64,000 bases of DNA from Sphingopyxis terrae subsp. terrae NBRC 15098 (GTDB taxonomy: Bacteria; Pseudomonadota; Alphaproteobacteria; Sphingomonadales; Sphingomonadaceae). Below, one piece after another: positions 21,857-30,702 of this stretch. Each line of letters begins with the position of its first letter. The first letter of the stretch is position 1. The notes below the pieces were generated by a model that worked only from the letters and a program-made list of their open reading frames with translations, was not told where the DNA came from and made no database searches. The translations under genes were made by a program, and so were the position numbers. Location: the NCBI RefSeq assembly GCF_001598815.1, contig NZ_BCZQ01000016.1:62001-126000 (forward strand). The letters are read 5' to 3'.

Positions 21857-22773
21857 GCCGCGATCCTTTCGATCAGCGGGCCCGCCTCGATGGCGAGCGG
21901 TTCGGGGACGCCGCGATGCGCGAGGAACCAGGGGCGCGGCTTGTCGACCCCGAACGGCTTTTCGAGCCGGTTGCTCACCGCATTATAGACGAGGAAGGCA
22001 TTCGCGCGAGGGAAGGGGGTGATGTTGCCGTTCGACCCGTGCATCAGGTTGCAGTCGAACAGGATCACGGTTCCCGGCGCGCCGGTCGGCGCAACGATAC
22101 CGTGATCATGCGCCAGTTCGGCAAGGCTGTCCTCGTCGGGAACCCCATATTCCTGGCGCTTCAGCGACTGGCGATAATGGTCGTCGGGCGTTTCGCCGAC
22201 GCAGGTCAGATAGGTGCGATGCGACCCCGGAATGACCATCAGCGGGCCATTGTGCGGCGTGTTCTCGGCAAGCAGAACCGACATTGAAAGCGCGCGCATC
22301 CGCGGCATGCCGTCCTCGACGTGCCAGGTTTCGAAATCGCTGTGCCAGTAGAATTCCTTGCCCTTGAAGCCGGGTTTGTAGTTGAGGCGCGACTGGTGGA
22401 TGTAAACCTCGTCGCCGAGCAGGAAGCGCGCGACCCCCGCCAGCCGCTCGTCGGCAGCAAGCCGCGCCATGATCGCGCTCTGGTTGTGAATGTCGAAGAT
22501 CGACCGGATTTCGCGGCTCTGCGGCTCGGTGACGATCGTTTCCTCGTCGAGCGCGTCGGGATCGGCGAGCAGCTTGCCCGCGGCGCGCTGCAAATAGGTC
22601 ACTTCCTCGTCGTCGAAGAGATTTTCGAGCAGCAGATAGCCGTCGCGATCGAAGGCCTCCGCCTGCTCGCGGCTGATCGGTGCGTCGGGCGTCCACGCGC
22701 TGCGGACGATCGGGTCGAGCCGCGGCCGCATTTCTGGCGCGGCCGCGTGACGCGATGGGTAGATGTCGGTCAT
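21853..22773 (-). CDS. ectD: ectoine 5-hydroxylase
   Basis: A 306-aa Fe(II)/2-oxoglutarate dioxygenase that converts ectoine to 5-hydroxyectoine. The EctD signature around FYWHSDFETWHVEDGMP contains the first two iron ligands (His and Asp of HSD); the third histidine is in NLMHGSNGN. QSRLNYKPGFKGKEF matches the 2-oxoglutarate/ectoine pocket region. It follows ectC by 26 bp. Sphingopyxis alaskensis EctD is a structurally characterised member, and this sequence looks very close to it from memory. Confidence 0.97.
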   Translation of the reverse strand: MTDIYPSRHAAAPEMRPRLDPIVRSAWTPDAPISREQAEAFDRDGYLLLENLFDDEEVTYLQRAAGKLLADPDALDEETIVTEPQSREIRSIFDIHNQSAIMARLAADERLAGVARFLLGDEVYIHQSRLNYKPGFKGKEFYWHSDFETWHVEDGMPRMRALSMSVLLAENTPHNGPLMVIPGSHRTYLTCVGETPDDHYRQSLKRQEYGVPDEDSLAELAHDHGIVAPTGAPGTVILFDCNLMHGSNGNITPFPRANAFLVYNAVSNRLEKPFGVDKPRPWFLAHRGVPEPLAIEAGPLIERIAA

Positions 22774-22799
22774 GGGACTTCCCCCTGTTGATATGGTTT

Positions 22800-23225
22800 T
22801 TACTCTGCGGGTGCGGCCTCGCGCGCCGGCTCGCTCGCCATGTCGGCCTCGGCCGGATAGGCGCCGCTTGCGTCATGCACTTCCTTACCGGTGACCGGCG
22901 GATTGAAGGCGCAGGCGGTCAGTATGTCGGTTTCGGGACGCACGATGTGGCGGTCGTGCTTGTCGAGCGCATACATCACGCCGGGTTCGAGCCGATGGAT
23001 TTCGCCGCTGTCCAGATCCTCGATCGTCCCCGTGCCCTTGAGCACGAACACCGCCTCGAGGTGGTTCTGGTAATGCATTTTGAGTTCGCTGCCTGCGAAC
23101 ATGGTGGTGACGTGGAAGGAAAAGCCCATCCCGTCATCCTTGAGCAGCATGCGCGCGCTGGCCCAGCCGTTCGAGCGGACGTTGCGGTCGGATTTGCGGA
23201 TCTGGTCGAGATTGCGGACGATCAT
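22800..23225 (-). CDS. ectC: L-ectoine synthase
   Basis: A 141-aa cupin that cyclises N-gamma-acetyl-diaminobutyrate to ectoine. The start [18 protein letters not shown] and the core [20 protein letters not shown] and RPGV-like [16 protein letters not shown] are diagnostic; the Glu, Tyr and His of the proposed iron site are present. The C-terminal tail (about residues 118-141) is Ala/Glu-rich and variable. It is 16 bp downstream of ectB. Confidence 0.97.
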   Translation of the reverse strand: MIVRNLDQIRKSDRNVRSNGWASARMLLKDDGMGFSFHVTTMFAGSELKMHYQNHLEAVFVLKGTGTIEDLDSGEIHRLEPGVMYALDKHDRHIVRPETDILTACAFNPPVTGKEVHDASGAYPAEADMASEPAREAAPAE

Positions 23226-23241
23226 GGTCGGTCTCCTGTCT

Positions 23242-24546
23242 TCATTCGGCGGCGACGGCGTAATCGTCGGCCATCGCTTCGCGGATCTTGGTTTCGAGAA
23301 TGTCGAGCCCTGCCGAGAGCAGGGCGTCGTCGATGACGAGCGGCGCGAGCACCTTGACGATTTCGTCGTGCGCGCCGCTGGTTTCGATGATGAGGCCGGC
23401 GTCGAAGCAGGCGGCGGTGATCGCCCCGGCGCGTTCCCCCGACCCGACGTTGATGCCGCGCATCATCCCCCGACCGCGCGTTTCGAAGCCATGTTCGGCG
23501 GCGATGCGCGTGAGCCGCTCTTCGAGCAGCGCCCCGCGGCGGCGCACATCGTCGGCGAAAGCGTCGCTGCTCCAGAAATGGCCGAGCGCGGCGGTCGCGG
23601 TGACGAAGGCATGGTTGTTGCCGCGGAACGTCCCATTATGTTCGCCGGGCGACCATTGGTCGAGCTCGGGGCGGAAAAGGGTCAGCGCAAAGGGCAGGCC
23701 CATGCCCGACAGCGATTTGGCGAGCGTGACGATGTCGGGGGTGAAGCCCATTTCCTCGAAGCTGAAGAAGCTTCCCGTGCGGCCACAGCCCGCCTGGATG
23801 TCGTCGACGATCAGCAGCGCGCCGTGGCGCTTTGCGATGTCGGCGATCTTGCGCAGCCATTCGGGCGAGGCGGCATTGAGGCCGCCTTCGCCCTGCACCG
23901 TTTCCACCAGGATCGCGGCGGGGGCGTCGAGGCCGCTCGACGGATCGGCCAACCGCTGGTCGAGCAGTTCGGCGGTGTCGACCTCGGGGCCGAAATAGCC
24001 GTCATAGGGTTCGTGCGCGACATGGGCGAGCGGGACGCCCGCGCCGCCGCGCTTGGCGGCATTGCCGGTGCAGGCAAGCGCGCCGAGCGTCATACCGTGA
24101 AAGCCGTTGGTGAAGGCGATAACCAGTTCGCGACCCGTCACCTTGCGCGCGAGCTTGATCGCTGCCTCGACCGCGTTGGTGCCGGTCGGGCCGGTGAACA
24201 TGACGCGATAGTCGAGTGCGCGCGGCTTCAGGATCACATCCTCGAACGTGTCGAGAAAGGCGGCCTTGGCATCGGTGTGCAGGTCGAGCCCGTGGGCGAT
24301 GCCGTCGGCGGCGATATAATCGAGCAGTGCCTGCTTCAAAATCGGATGGTTGTGACCATAGTTGAGCGTCGAACAGCCCGACAGGAAGTCGAGATAGCGA
24401 CCGCCCTGATCGTCGTGCATCCATACGCCTTCGGCCTTGCCGAACTGACGCGGCATCGCGCGGGCATAGCTGCGGACCACCGATTCGCGGCGTTCGTAAA
24501 TGCTCCGGTCGGGAATGGACCCGGACGGTTTGGGTGCGTTGATCAT
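23242..24546 (-). CDS. ectB: diaminobutyrate--2-oxoglutarate transaminase
   Basis: A 434-aa class III aminotransferase making L-2,4-diaminobutyrate from aspartate semialdehyde and glutamate. It shows the [19 protein letters not shown] phosphate-binding region, [15 protein letters not shown] for the PLP-pyridine aspartate, and the Schiff-base lysine in [13 protein letters not shown]. The start ATG at 24546 gives the usual EctB N-terminus leading to [20 protein letters not shown] sequence. It is the second gene of the ect operon, 38 bp after ectA. Confidence 0.96.
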   Translation of the reverse strand: MINAPKPSGSIPDRSIYERRESVVRSYARAMPRQFGKAEGVWMHDDQGGRYLDFLSGCSTLNYGHNHPILKQALLDYIAADGIAHGLDLHTDAKAAFLDTFEDVILKPRALDYRVMFTGPTGTNAVEAAIKLARKVTGRELVIAFTNGFHGMTLGALACTGNAAKRGGAGVPLAHVAHEPYDGYFGPEVDTAELLDQRLADPSSGLDAPAAILVETVQGEGGLNAASPEWLRKIADIAKRHGALLIVDDIQAGCGRTGSFFSFEEMGFTPDIVTLAKSLSGMGLPFALTLFRPELDQWSPGEHNGTFRGNNHAFVTATAALGHFWSSDAFADDVRRRGALLEERLTRIAAEHGFETRGRGMMRGINVGSGERAGAITAACFDAGLIIETSGAHDEIVKVLAPLVIDDALLSAGLDILETKIREAMADDYAVAAE

Positions 24547-24584
24547 GTGAATACCCCTATTCTGCCTGTGTCATTGTGCCTGAG

Positions 24585-25172
24585 TCATTCAGGCGATGTC
24601 GTATCGGTCGGTGTCGTATCGATGGCGAATGGCCCGATGCGGGCTTGAAACTCGCTGGGATGGACGCCCGCGAAATGGGCGTCGCGCTCGAAGACGATGC
24701 TGCGGTCGAGCGTCGTGTCGTGGCGCCGGGCAAGGCCGTGGAACAGTGCCCACGACGCCGCATTGTCGGCGGTGATCGTCGCAAGGACGTGCGTCACGCC
24801 CGCCTGTGCGGGCCGCGTGAGCAGTTCGTCGAGCATCTGGCTGGCAAGTCCCTGACCGCGTCCTTCGGGGGCGACTGCGACCTGCCAGACGAAGAAGGCG
24901 CTCGGCTCGGCGGGCGGGCGATGCCCCGAAATCCAACCGAGAATGCGGCCACCGCGTTCGGCGATGATGCAATTGTCGGCGAAATGGGTGCACTGGATCA
25001 GATTGAAGTAGCGCGAATTGCGGTCGAGCGGCGGGCAGGCCGCGATCAGCGCGGTGATCGCCGGCCCGTCGGTAGCGACCGGCTTGCGAAATTGCAGCGA
25101 CGCGGCGGGTCGGCCGGACGGCGTGTCCTTTGCGGATGGCGCCGTGTCCCGTTCCTGTGGCCGGTCAAATAT
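24585..25172 (-). CDS. ectA: L-2,4-diaminobutyrate N-acetyltransferase with apparent ATA start codon
   Basis: Translating the minus strand gives a full EctA (GNAT fold): the hallmark AACPPLDRNSRYFNLIQCTH, then HFADNC, GWISGHRPP, the acetyl-CoA loop VAPEGRGQGLASQML, and the C-terminal FERDAHFAGVHPSEFQ. Between the in-frame stop at 25176-25178 and Met at 24836 there is no ATG, GTG or TTG, yet half the domain lies there. An AGGAG site at 25180-25184 is followed after 7 nt by ATA (25170-25172), giving a 195-aa protein of normal length. I take ATA as the start. Alternatives are an unlikely CTG at 25097, or a frameshift from the out-of-frame ATG at 25179. Confidence 0.85.
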   Translation of the reverse strand: MFDRPQERDTAPSAKDTPSGRPAASLQFRKPVATDGPAITALIAACPPLDRNSRYFNLIQCTHFADNCIIAERGGRILGWISGHRPPAEPSAFFVWQVAVAPEGRGQGLASQMLDELLTRPAQAGVTHVLATITADNAASWALFHGLARRHDTTLDRSIVFERDAHFAGVHPSEFQARIGPFAIDTTPTDTTSPE

Positions 25173-25233
25173 CTTTCATCTCCTGAAATATTGCTATGCG
25201 CACATTCGAGCCAACCGGCCCGGCATGCCGCGA

Positions 25234-25295
25234 AATATAGGATGTTCGTCGCCTCGTTCAACCCCGCGGCGACCATAATGTTTCGTATAATGAAA
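25234..25295. promoter_or_regulatory. ectR-ectA intergenic promoters and candidate EctR operator
   Basis: On the minus strand TTGAAC (25256-25261) and TATATT (25234-25239) are spaced 16 bp, a plausible ectA promoter. Between them and ectR, the pseudo-palindrome TTTCGTATAATGAAA (25281-25295) contains a TATAAT that can serve as the -10 of ectR. MarR-type EctR proteins bind such sites, so this would allow autorepression and control of the operon. Both assignments are inferred from sequence only. Confidence 0.5.
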
Positions 25296-25365
25296 TAAAA
25301 TTCTGCATCCCGGCGGGCGCGACTTTGCAATTGGCGCCCTCCGCGGGCGCGGCTAACAAGGCGGG

Positions 25366-25845
25366 ATGGAGTCCGAAATTGCCAACGCCACCCTGCGCGC
25401 GCTGCGGCGCATCCTGCGCGCGACCGAGACGGGCAGCCGCAAGCTGGGCGCGGCGACCGGCCTGACGCCGTCGCAGCTGCTCGTGCTGCGCGATGTGGCG
25501 GGGGCGCAGGGCGCCACGCCGGGGCAGGTCGCACAGCGCCTGCAATTCAGCCACGCGACGATCACCGCCATCGTCGACCGGCTGGTTGCCATGGAGCTGG
25601 TGACGCGGACGCGAAGCGAGCGCGACAAGCGACAGATGCTGCTGACCGCGACCGACGCGGGTCAGCGCCGCGTCGCCGAGGCGCCCGATATGCTGCAACA
25701 GATATTCGCCGACCGCTTCGCCGCGCTGCCCGCATGGGAACAGGCGATGATCCTGGCCGCGGCCGAGCGGCTGGCGATCGTGCTCGGCGCCGCCGACATC
25801 GACGCCGCGCCGTTACTCGATACGGGCGCGATCGATCGCGCCTAG
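25366..25845 (+). CDS. ectR: MarR-family regulator of the ectoine operon
   Basis: A 159-aa MarR winged-helix protein: N-terminal dimerisation helix, helix-turn-helix ATPGQVAQRLQFSHATITAIV with recognition helix, and the wing LVTRTRSERDKRQMLLTATDAG. Divergence from ectA across 193 bp and size match the EctR1/CosR family that represses ect genes at low osmolarity. Whether it senses osmolarity directly is not known from sequence. Confidence 0.88.
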   Translation: MESEIANATLRALRRILRATETGSRKLGAATGLTPSQLLVLRDVAGAQGATPGQVAQRLQFSHATITAIVDRLVAMELVTRTRSERDKRQMLLTATDAGQRRVAEAPDMLQQIFADRFAALPAWEQAMILAAAERLAIVLGAADIDAAPLLDTGAIDRA

Positions 25846-25873
25846 CGCACTTATTTCCGGATCGATCTTTGCC

Positions 25874-26254
25874 CTACCGCCGCAGCGCGGCGATGCAGCT
25901 GTCGACATTCGCGTCGCGCCCGTCGGGGGTGCGCGCGTCGACATGGGTGGCAAGCGCCTCGGCGCCTGAGCGCTGGGCGTAATAGTAAACATCCAATATG
26001 CACGCCGACCCTGCGAATTGCAGCTTGCGACCCGCGCCCTCGCTGACGTCGAGCCGCGGCTTGCCGAACAGACGCAATGCGCTGTTGGCATCGCGCCCGA
26101 CGAGCGCATTATTCTGGGTGACACGCGGCGGGTTGAGCGGCGCCGGGGCGCTGCTTGTCGGTGGCGGCGTCACGCGCGGCACCGCGGTGGCGGCGCAGCC
26201 GCCGAGCATCAGCGAAAGGCCGGCGAGTGCGGCCAAATTGGTGGTGCGGGTCAA
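25874..26254 (-). CDS. small lipoprotein of unknown function
   Basis: A 126-aa protein with a lipoprotein signal peptide: short basic start, LAALAGLSLMLGGC with lipobox cysteine at residue 20, then a proline/serine-rich linker and a small C-terminal domain with two cysteines (SACILDVYYY and DSCIAALRR). The start is TTG, preceded by AAGGGG at a good distance. No ATG is available upstream. It would be anchored in the inner or outer membrane. It lies 12 bp after the EI24 gene. Confidence 0.75.
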   Translation of the reverse strand: MTRTTNLAALAGLSLMLGGCAATAVPRVTPPPTSSAPAPLNPPRVTQNNALVGRDANSALRLFGKPRLDVSEGAGRKLQFAGSACILDVYYYAQRSGAEALATHVDARTPDGRDANVDSCIAALRR

Positions 26255-26266
26255 GCCGGTTCCCCT

Positions 26267-26944
26267 TTATCTGTCTGCCCGGCGCAGATGGAGCATGTGG
26301 ACGGCCATAGCCGCGCTCACGATGGGCGCCAACAGATTGGCGACGGGAACCAGAAAGCTTGCGGCGGACAGCAGGCCGAGCGACCAGCGCGCGCGCCGCT
26401 CGAGGCGTGGCCGGCCGGGATAGCGCGCGAGGACCATCGCCTCGAGATCGCGGCCGAGCAGCAGCGCGTTGACGAAGAGGGCGAGGATCGGCGTGCCGAT
26501 TCCCGTAACCAGGAGGAGGATATAAAAGGGCAGCGCGGCAAGATTGCCAAGGATCAGGCGCGCGAGCGATGCGAGCGCGAGGGCGACCGACTGCCGCCAG
26601 CCGACATCGACCGCGCCTGCCGCGGCGGCAGGATAGTGGCGCCCCTCGACATCGGCGACGATGGCGTCGGCGAACAGACCGACGACAACAATCGCGACGG
26701 CGCGAAACAAGAGCCAACTCCCCGCGATCAGCAGCAGCAGGATCAGCACGCTCGCCATGTCGATCCCCGCCGCGCCCAGCCACTGCCAATGCGCGAGCGC
26801 CCAGCGCGCGCCAGCCAGAAGCGCCGCGCCCGCCGCAATGAACAGCAGCAGGGTGAGGGCAAGGCTGATCGCCAGGATGCGCAGCACCCGCGGGCTCGAC
26901 AGGTCGCCGATGGCGAGGAACAGGGCTTGGACGGCACGGGCCAT
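26267..26944 (-). CDS. EI24/CysZ-like membrane protein
   Basis: A 225-aa protein with about six hydrophobic segments and the EI24-domain features (early ALFLAIGDLSSPRVLRIL, middle LFRAVAIVVVGLFADAIV, later NLAALPFYILLLVTGIGTPILALF and the LGRDLEAMVLARY pattern). E. coli CysZ imports sulfate, but the family is broad, so function is left open. It is followed closely by the small lipoprotein, probably co-transcribed. Confidence 0.8.
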   Translation of the reverse strand: MARAVQALFLAIGDLSSPRVLRILAISLALTLLLFIAAGAALLAGARWALAHWQWLGAAGIDMASVLILLLLIAGSWLLFRAVAIVVVGLFADAIVADVEGRHYPAAAAGAVDVGWRQSVALALASLARLILGNLAALPFYILLLVTGIGTPILALFVNALLLGRDLEAMVLARYPGRPRLERRARWSLGLLSAASFLVPVANLLAPIVSAAMAVHMLHLRRADR

Positions 26945-27053
26945 GCGTCCGAATGGCGCGGCGGGCGCTGCGTCGTCAAGCGTCGCGCTTGCTTTGGCGC
27001 GCGCGGCCCCCTAAGGCGCGCGGCATATTTTCCCACGCATCACAGGATTTTTC

Positions 27054-28052
27054 ATGGCCTCCACCGCCCGTTTCGAAGTCGTTGCGATCGGCAATGCGAT
27101 CGTCGATGTCATTGCCCGCGCCGACGACGCGCTGATCGAGGCCGAGGGCCTGACCAAAGGGTCGATGCGCCTGATCGATGCCGAAGAAGCAGGGCGGCTG
27201 TATGCGGCGATGGGTCCTGCGATCGAAATGTCGGGCGGATCGGCAGCGAACACGCTCGCCGGCATGGCCGCGCTCGGCCGCCGCTGCGCTTTCATCGGCC
27301 AGGTTGCCGACGACCAGCTCGGCAGCGTCTTCACGCACGATCTGCGCGCGCTCGGCGTCGCCTATGAAACTCCGGCGCTCAAGGAAGGCGCGCCGACCGC
27401 GCGCTGCCTGATCCTCGTCACGCCCGACGGTCAGCGGACGATGAACACCTTTCTCGGCGCAAGCCATCTGCTCGAACAGGCGATGATCGCCGAAGACTGG
27501 ATCGCCGATGCCGACATCCTCTATCTCGAGGGCTATCTGTGGGATCCGCCGCTGTCGCGCGCCGCGATGCGCCGCGCGATCGACGTCGCACGCGGCGCCG
27601 GCCGCAAGGTTGCCTTCACCCTGTCCGACGCCTTCATCATCGACCGCCACGGCGATGATTTCCGCGCGCTGATCGGCGAGGGACTGTTCGACATATTGTT
27701 CGCCAACGAGGTCGAGATCTGCGCGCTCGCCGGAACGCAGGACTTCGAAGCCGCCGTCGCGGCGATCGCGCCGCGCGTGCCGCTGCTCGTCGTGACGCGC
27801 AGCGAAAAGGGCGCGATCGCGGTCGCGAACGGTGAGCGCGTTGCGGTCGGCGCCGAGCCGATCGAGACGGTCGTCGACACCACGGGCGCCGGCGACCTGT
27901 TCGCCGCGGGCTTCCTTGCGGGCCAGGCCGAGGGCCGCTCGCTCGCCGATTGCCTGACGATGGGTGCGGTGTGTGCGCGCGAAATCATCGCGCAGGTCGG
28001 CCCTCGCGCGCAAAGCGATCTGAAAGCGGAGGTCGCCGCGCGGCTCGGCTGA
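27054..28052 (+). CDS. PfkB-family sugar kinase, adenosine-kinase-like
   Basis: A 332-aa ribokinase-fold enzyme. The N-terminal GNAIVDVIARADD and SGGSAANTLAGMAALG are the substrate-binding motifs; the C-terminal signature VDTTGAGDLFAAGFLAG holds the catalytic Asp. Most close relatives in alphaproteobacteria are annotated as adenosine kinase. Nucleoside specificity is inferred from that resemblance. It converges with the flippase-like gene, 9 bp between stops. Confidence 0.9.
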   Translation: MASTARFEVVAIGNAIVDVIARADDALIEAEGLTKGSMRLIDAEEAGRLYAAMGPAIEMSGGSAANTLAGMAALGRRCAFIGQVADDQLGSVFTHDLRALGVAYETPALKEGAPTARCLILVTPDGQRTMNTFLGASHLLEQAMIAEDWIADADILYLEGYLWDPPLSRAAMRRAIDVARGAGRKVAFTLSDAFIIDRHGDDFRALIGEGLFDILFANEVEICALAGTQDFEAAVAAIAPRVPLLVVTRSEKGAIAVANGERVAVGAEPIETVVDTTGAGDLFAAGFLAGQAEGRSLADCLTMGAVCAREIIAQVGPRAQSDLKAEVAARLG

Positions 28053-28061
28053 CGCGGCGGT

Positions 28062-29600
28062 TCAGCTTGCCGGCGCGGCCGTTTCGGGCTGCTTGCGGAA
28101 CAGCGCCCGGTCGGCCGGGCCGAAGCCGCGCGTCCAGATCAGCCACGCATAGATGCCGAGGATGAAGGGGACGCCGATCAGCAGCTCGGCCCATTCGGGC
28201 ATCTGCGTCGCTCCCCAGCCGAGAACCGTCGCCCCTGCGGTCGCCCAGACGAGCGCCCAGCGCAGGCTGTTGACCGGTGCGCCGAGGATACGCGCAAGCA
28301 GCCGCGCCTTCACCACCGACGCGAAGCCGAGCGCGAGCATCAGCGCGAGCGCGACCGCGCCGGCATAGGCGATCGGCGGCAACCCCATCGATTTGGCGGT
28401 GAGGATCAGCGCGACGCTGAGCACCGCCTGCAGTGCGAGCGTCGCGATGCTGATGAGCAGATTGCGGTGGCGCGCGACATAGACGAGCGCGGCTTCGCTC
28501 ACCACCGCCGTCGCCGCCACGACCTCCGCCGCGAGCAGGAAGGCGAGTGCGACATTGCCCTCGACGAACTGCGGGCCGACGAGGCCCATCACCGCTTCGC
28601 CCGGAATGCCGAGCGCAAGCGCGATTCCTGCTTGCGCCGCGATGATCCAGAAGCCGACCTGGCTGACCTGCGCGGCGACCGCGGCGAGGCGGTTCTCCGC
28701 CAGATTGCGGGTGATGACGGGGCCGAGGATCGGCTCGAAGCTGGTCTTGAGCTTTTGCGGCAGCGAGGCAACCTGCTGCGCCATATAATAAATGCCGTAG
28801 ATCGCGGGCGAGGTGAACTGGCCGAGGATGAACAGGTCGAGCCGGCGGGTCCCCCATTCGATCGCATCGGCGGCGGCGAGCGGCGCGTTGCGGCGCGCGA
28901 GCGAGATGAGCTGTGCCGGATGCGGGCGCCAGACGCCGGGGCCGCCATAGTGGCGGATCATCGGAATGAGCGCGGTGAAGAAGGTCGCGATCATCGCGGC
29001 GGCGTAGGAAAGGATCAGCCCGTCGCGCAGCGAATAGAAAGCGAAGCCGAAGGCGGCGGCGCTGATCGCCCAAGGTTCGACGATCGAACGCGCGCGGACC
29101 GTAGCGCCGATGTCGTAGCGATAGGCGCAGGCCGCGAGTGCGATGTCGGCCCCGGCGATCGCGAAGACGGTAATCGCCACCCACCGATCCCAGCCGTCGA
29201 TATCGCCCGAGGGGAACATGAGCTGCGGAAAGGCGAAGAGAATCGCCGAACCGAACGCCGAGGCGAGGAAGGCGACGAACATGCCGTCCCACACGATATG
29301 ACGATGATCGGCGCCCGGCTTGCTGAGCTGTTCGGCGAGGCCGCGCTTGAGCCCGAGCGTCGCAAGCTGCGCGATCAGCTCGATGACGAGCACGGCAAAG
29401 GCGAAGCGGCCGACCGCTTCCGGGCCATACCAGCGACCGGCGAAATAGAGAAAGGGCAGGCGCGCGACGAGGCGCAGGATGAAGCCGAAGAAATTGGTGC
29501 GGCCGCCCCTGGCGAGCGCGGCGGTGTCGGCATCCTGCCCGGCCGGGTCGGCCACGGTGGATGCGGAAGGGGGCGCGGCTGCGCTGTCCGACTGGCTCAA
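28062..29600 (-). CDS. oligosaccharide flippase / polysaccharide biosynthesis membrane protein
   Basis: A 512-aa protein with 12-14 hydrophobic helices and the MOP-superfamily (Wzx/MATE-like) character: RTNFFGFILRLVARLPFLYF, EWGTRRLDLFILGQFTSPAIYGIYYMAQ with membrane arginines, and a C-terminal half rich in Ala/Leu helices. It likely flips a lipid-linked glycan across the inner membrane. The start is TTG with GAAGGGG upstream; no earlier ATG fits. No glycosyltransferases are adjacent, so the substrate is open. Confidence 0.82.
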   Translation of the reverse strand: MSQSDSAAAPPSASTVADPAGQDADTAALARGGRTNFFGFILRLVARLPFLYFAGRWYGPEAVGRFAFAVLVIELIAQLATLGLKRGLAEQLSKPGADHRHIVWDGMFVAFLASAFGSAILFAFPQLMFPSGDIDGWDRWVAITVFAIAGADIALAACAYRYDIGATVRARSIVEPWAISAAAFGFAFYSLRDGLILSYAAAMIATFFTALIPMIRHYGGPGVWRPHPAQLISLARRNAPLAAADAIEWGTRRLDLFILGQFTSPAIYGIYYMAQQVASLPQKLKTSFEPILGPVITRNLAENRLAAVAAQVSQVGFWIIAAQAGIALALGIPGEAVMGLVGPQFVEGNVALAFLLAAEVVAATAVVSEAALVYVARHRNLLISIATLALQAVLSVALILTAKSMGLPPIAYAGAVALALMLALGFASVVKARLLARILGAPVNSLRWALVWATAGATVLGWGATQMPEWAELLIGVPFILGIYAWLIWTRGFGPADRALFRKQPETAAPAS

Positions 29601-29694
29601 GCCTGGCGCCCCTTCTGCTGCTCCCCTGTGCGCTGTTTAGCGCGCGAAAAAGGGCGAGGCAATCCGGGCAATCCAGGCAATCGGCAGCGGTGCA

Positions 29695-30702
29695 TCATCG
29701 GCCCTCGGGTCGCAGCGGGCGGCTGAGCAGGGCCTGAATGGCGTCGGCAACGCGCGTTTCGCCCGCGACGAGCCGCGCCACCGCGTCGGTGATCGGCATG
29801 TCGATCGCATCGGCGCGTGCGGCGGCGGCGATCACCGGGGCGCTGAACGCGCCTTCGGCAACGGTGCGGCGGTCGGCCATCAGGGCCGCTGCGCTCTCGC
29901 CGCGCCCCAGCCCTTGGCCGAGCGCGAAATTGCGCGAGTTGGATGATGTGCAGGTAAGGACGAGATCGCCGAGCCCGGCGAGTCCGGCGAGCGTTTCAGC
30001 CAGCGCCCCGCGCGCGAGCCCGAAGCGCGTCATCTCGGCAAAGCCGCGGCTGATCAGCGCGGCGCGCGCGTTGAGCCCCAGCCCGGCCCCGTCGACGATG
30101 CCGCAGGCGATGGCGAGGACATTCTTGATCGCGCCGCCGATTTCGGCGCCGATCATGTCGGTCGACACATAAGGACGAAAATGCGGGCGGGCGAGCGCGC
30201 GGGCGAGCGCCTCGGCGAGCGCGGGGTTTTCAGCAGCGAGCGTGATCGCGGTCGGCAGCCCCGCTGCGACCTCGTGCGCGAAGGTCGGCCCCGACAGCAC
30301 GGCGAAGCCGCGGCCGGGAAAGATTTCGCGCGCGATGTCGATCGGAAAGTCAAAGCTGCCCGCCTCCATCCCCTTGCTGCAGAAGATCAGCGGCGCATCG
30401 CCTGCGGGCAGCGCCGCGAGCACGGCGCGCAGATAGGGCACCGGCACGACGACGAGCAGCGCGTCGAGTCCCGACAGCGCGCCAAGGTCGCTCGTTGCCG
30501 TGAGCGAAGGCGACAGCGCCGCACCGGGCAGGAACAGTGGATTGCGATGCTCGGCGTTGATCGCCGCCACGACGTCTTCCTCGCGCGCCCACAGGCGCAC
30601 CGGTGCGCCCTCGGCGGCGAGAAGCTGGGCGAGTGCCGTGCCCCAGGCGCCGCCACCGACGACGCCGAACTTTTCAAATGACGTCATGCAGTCGCGCGTC
30701 AT
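29695..30702 (-). CDS. gpsA: NAD(P)H-dependent glycerol-3-phosphate dehydrogenase
   Basis: About 335 aa. The Rossmann motif [17 protein letters not shown], the GpsA signature [20 protein letters not shown], and the catalytic region [24 protein letters not shown] (catalytic Lys) are all present, as is [14 protein letters not shown]. It reduces dihydroxyacetone phosphate to glycerol-3-phosphate for phospholipid synthesis. The ATG at 30702 overlaps the tsaD stop by 4 bp; an ATG 15 bp downstream (30687) is an alternative. Confidence 0.96.
   Translation of the reverse strand: MTRDCMTSFEKFGVVGGGAWGTALAQLLAAEGAPVRLWAREEDVVAAINAEHRNPLFLPGAALSPSLTATSDLGALSGLDALLVVVPVPYLRAVLAALPAGDAPLIFCSKGMEAGSFDFPIDIAREIFPGRGFAVLSGPTFAHEVAAGLPTAITLAAENPALAEALARALARPHFRPYVSTDMIGAEIGGAIKNVLAIACGIVDGAGLGLNARAALISRGFAEMTRFGLARGALAETLAGLAGLGDLVLTCTSSNSRNFALGQGLGRGESAAALMADRRTVAEGAFSAPVIAAAARADAIDMPITDAVARLVAGETRVADAIQALLSRPLRPEGR

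Noticed and set aside
25165..25179. Four-codon frame MKDI with adjacent AGGAG as a true ectA uORF or frameshift start
   Set aside because: The SD touches the ATG (zero spacing), so initiation there is unlikely; ATA at optimal spacing explains the data better. Kept only as an alternative.
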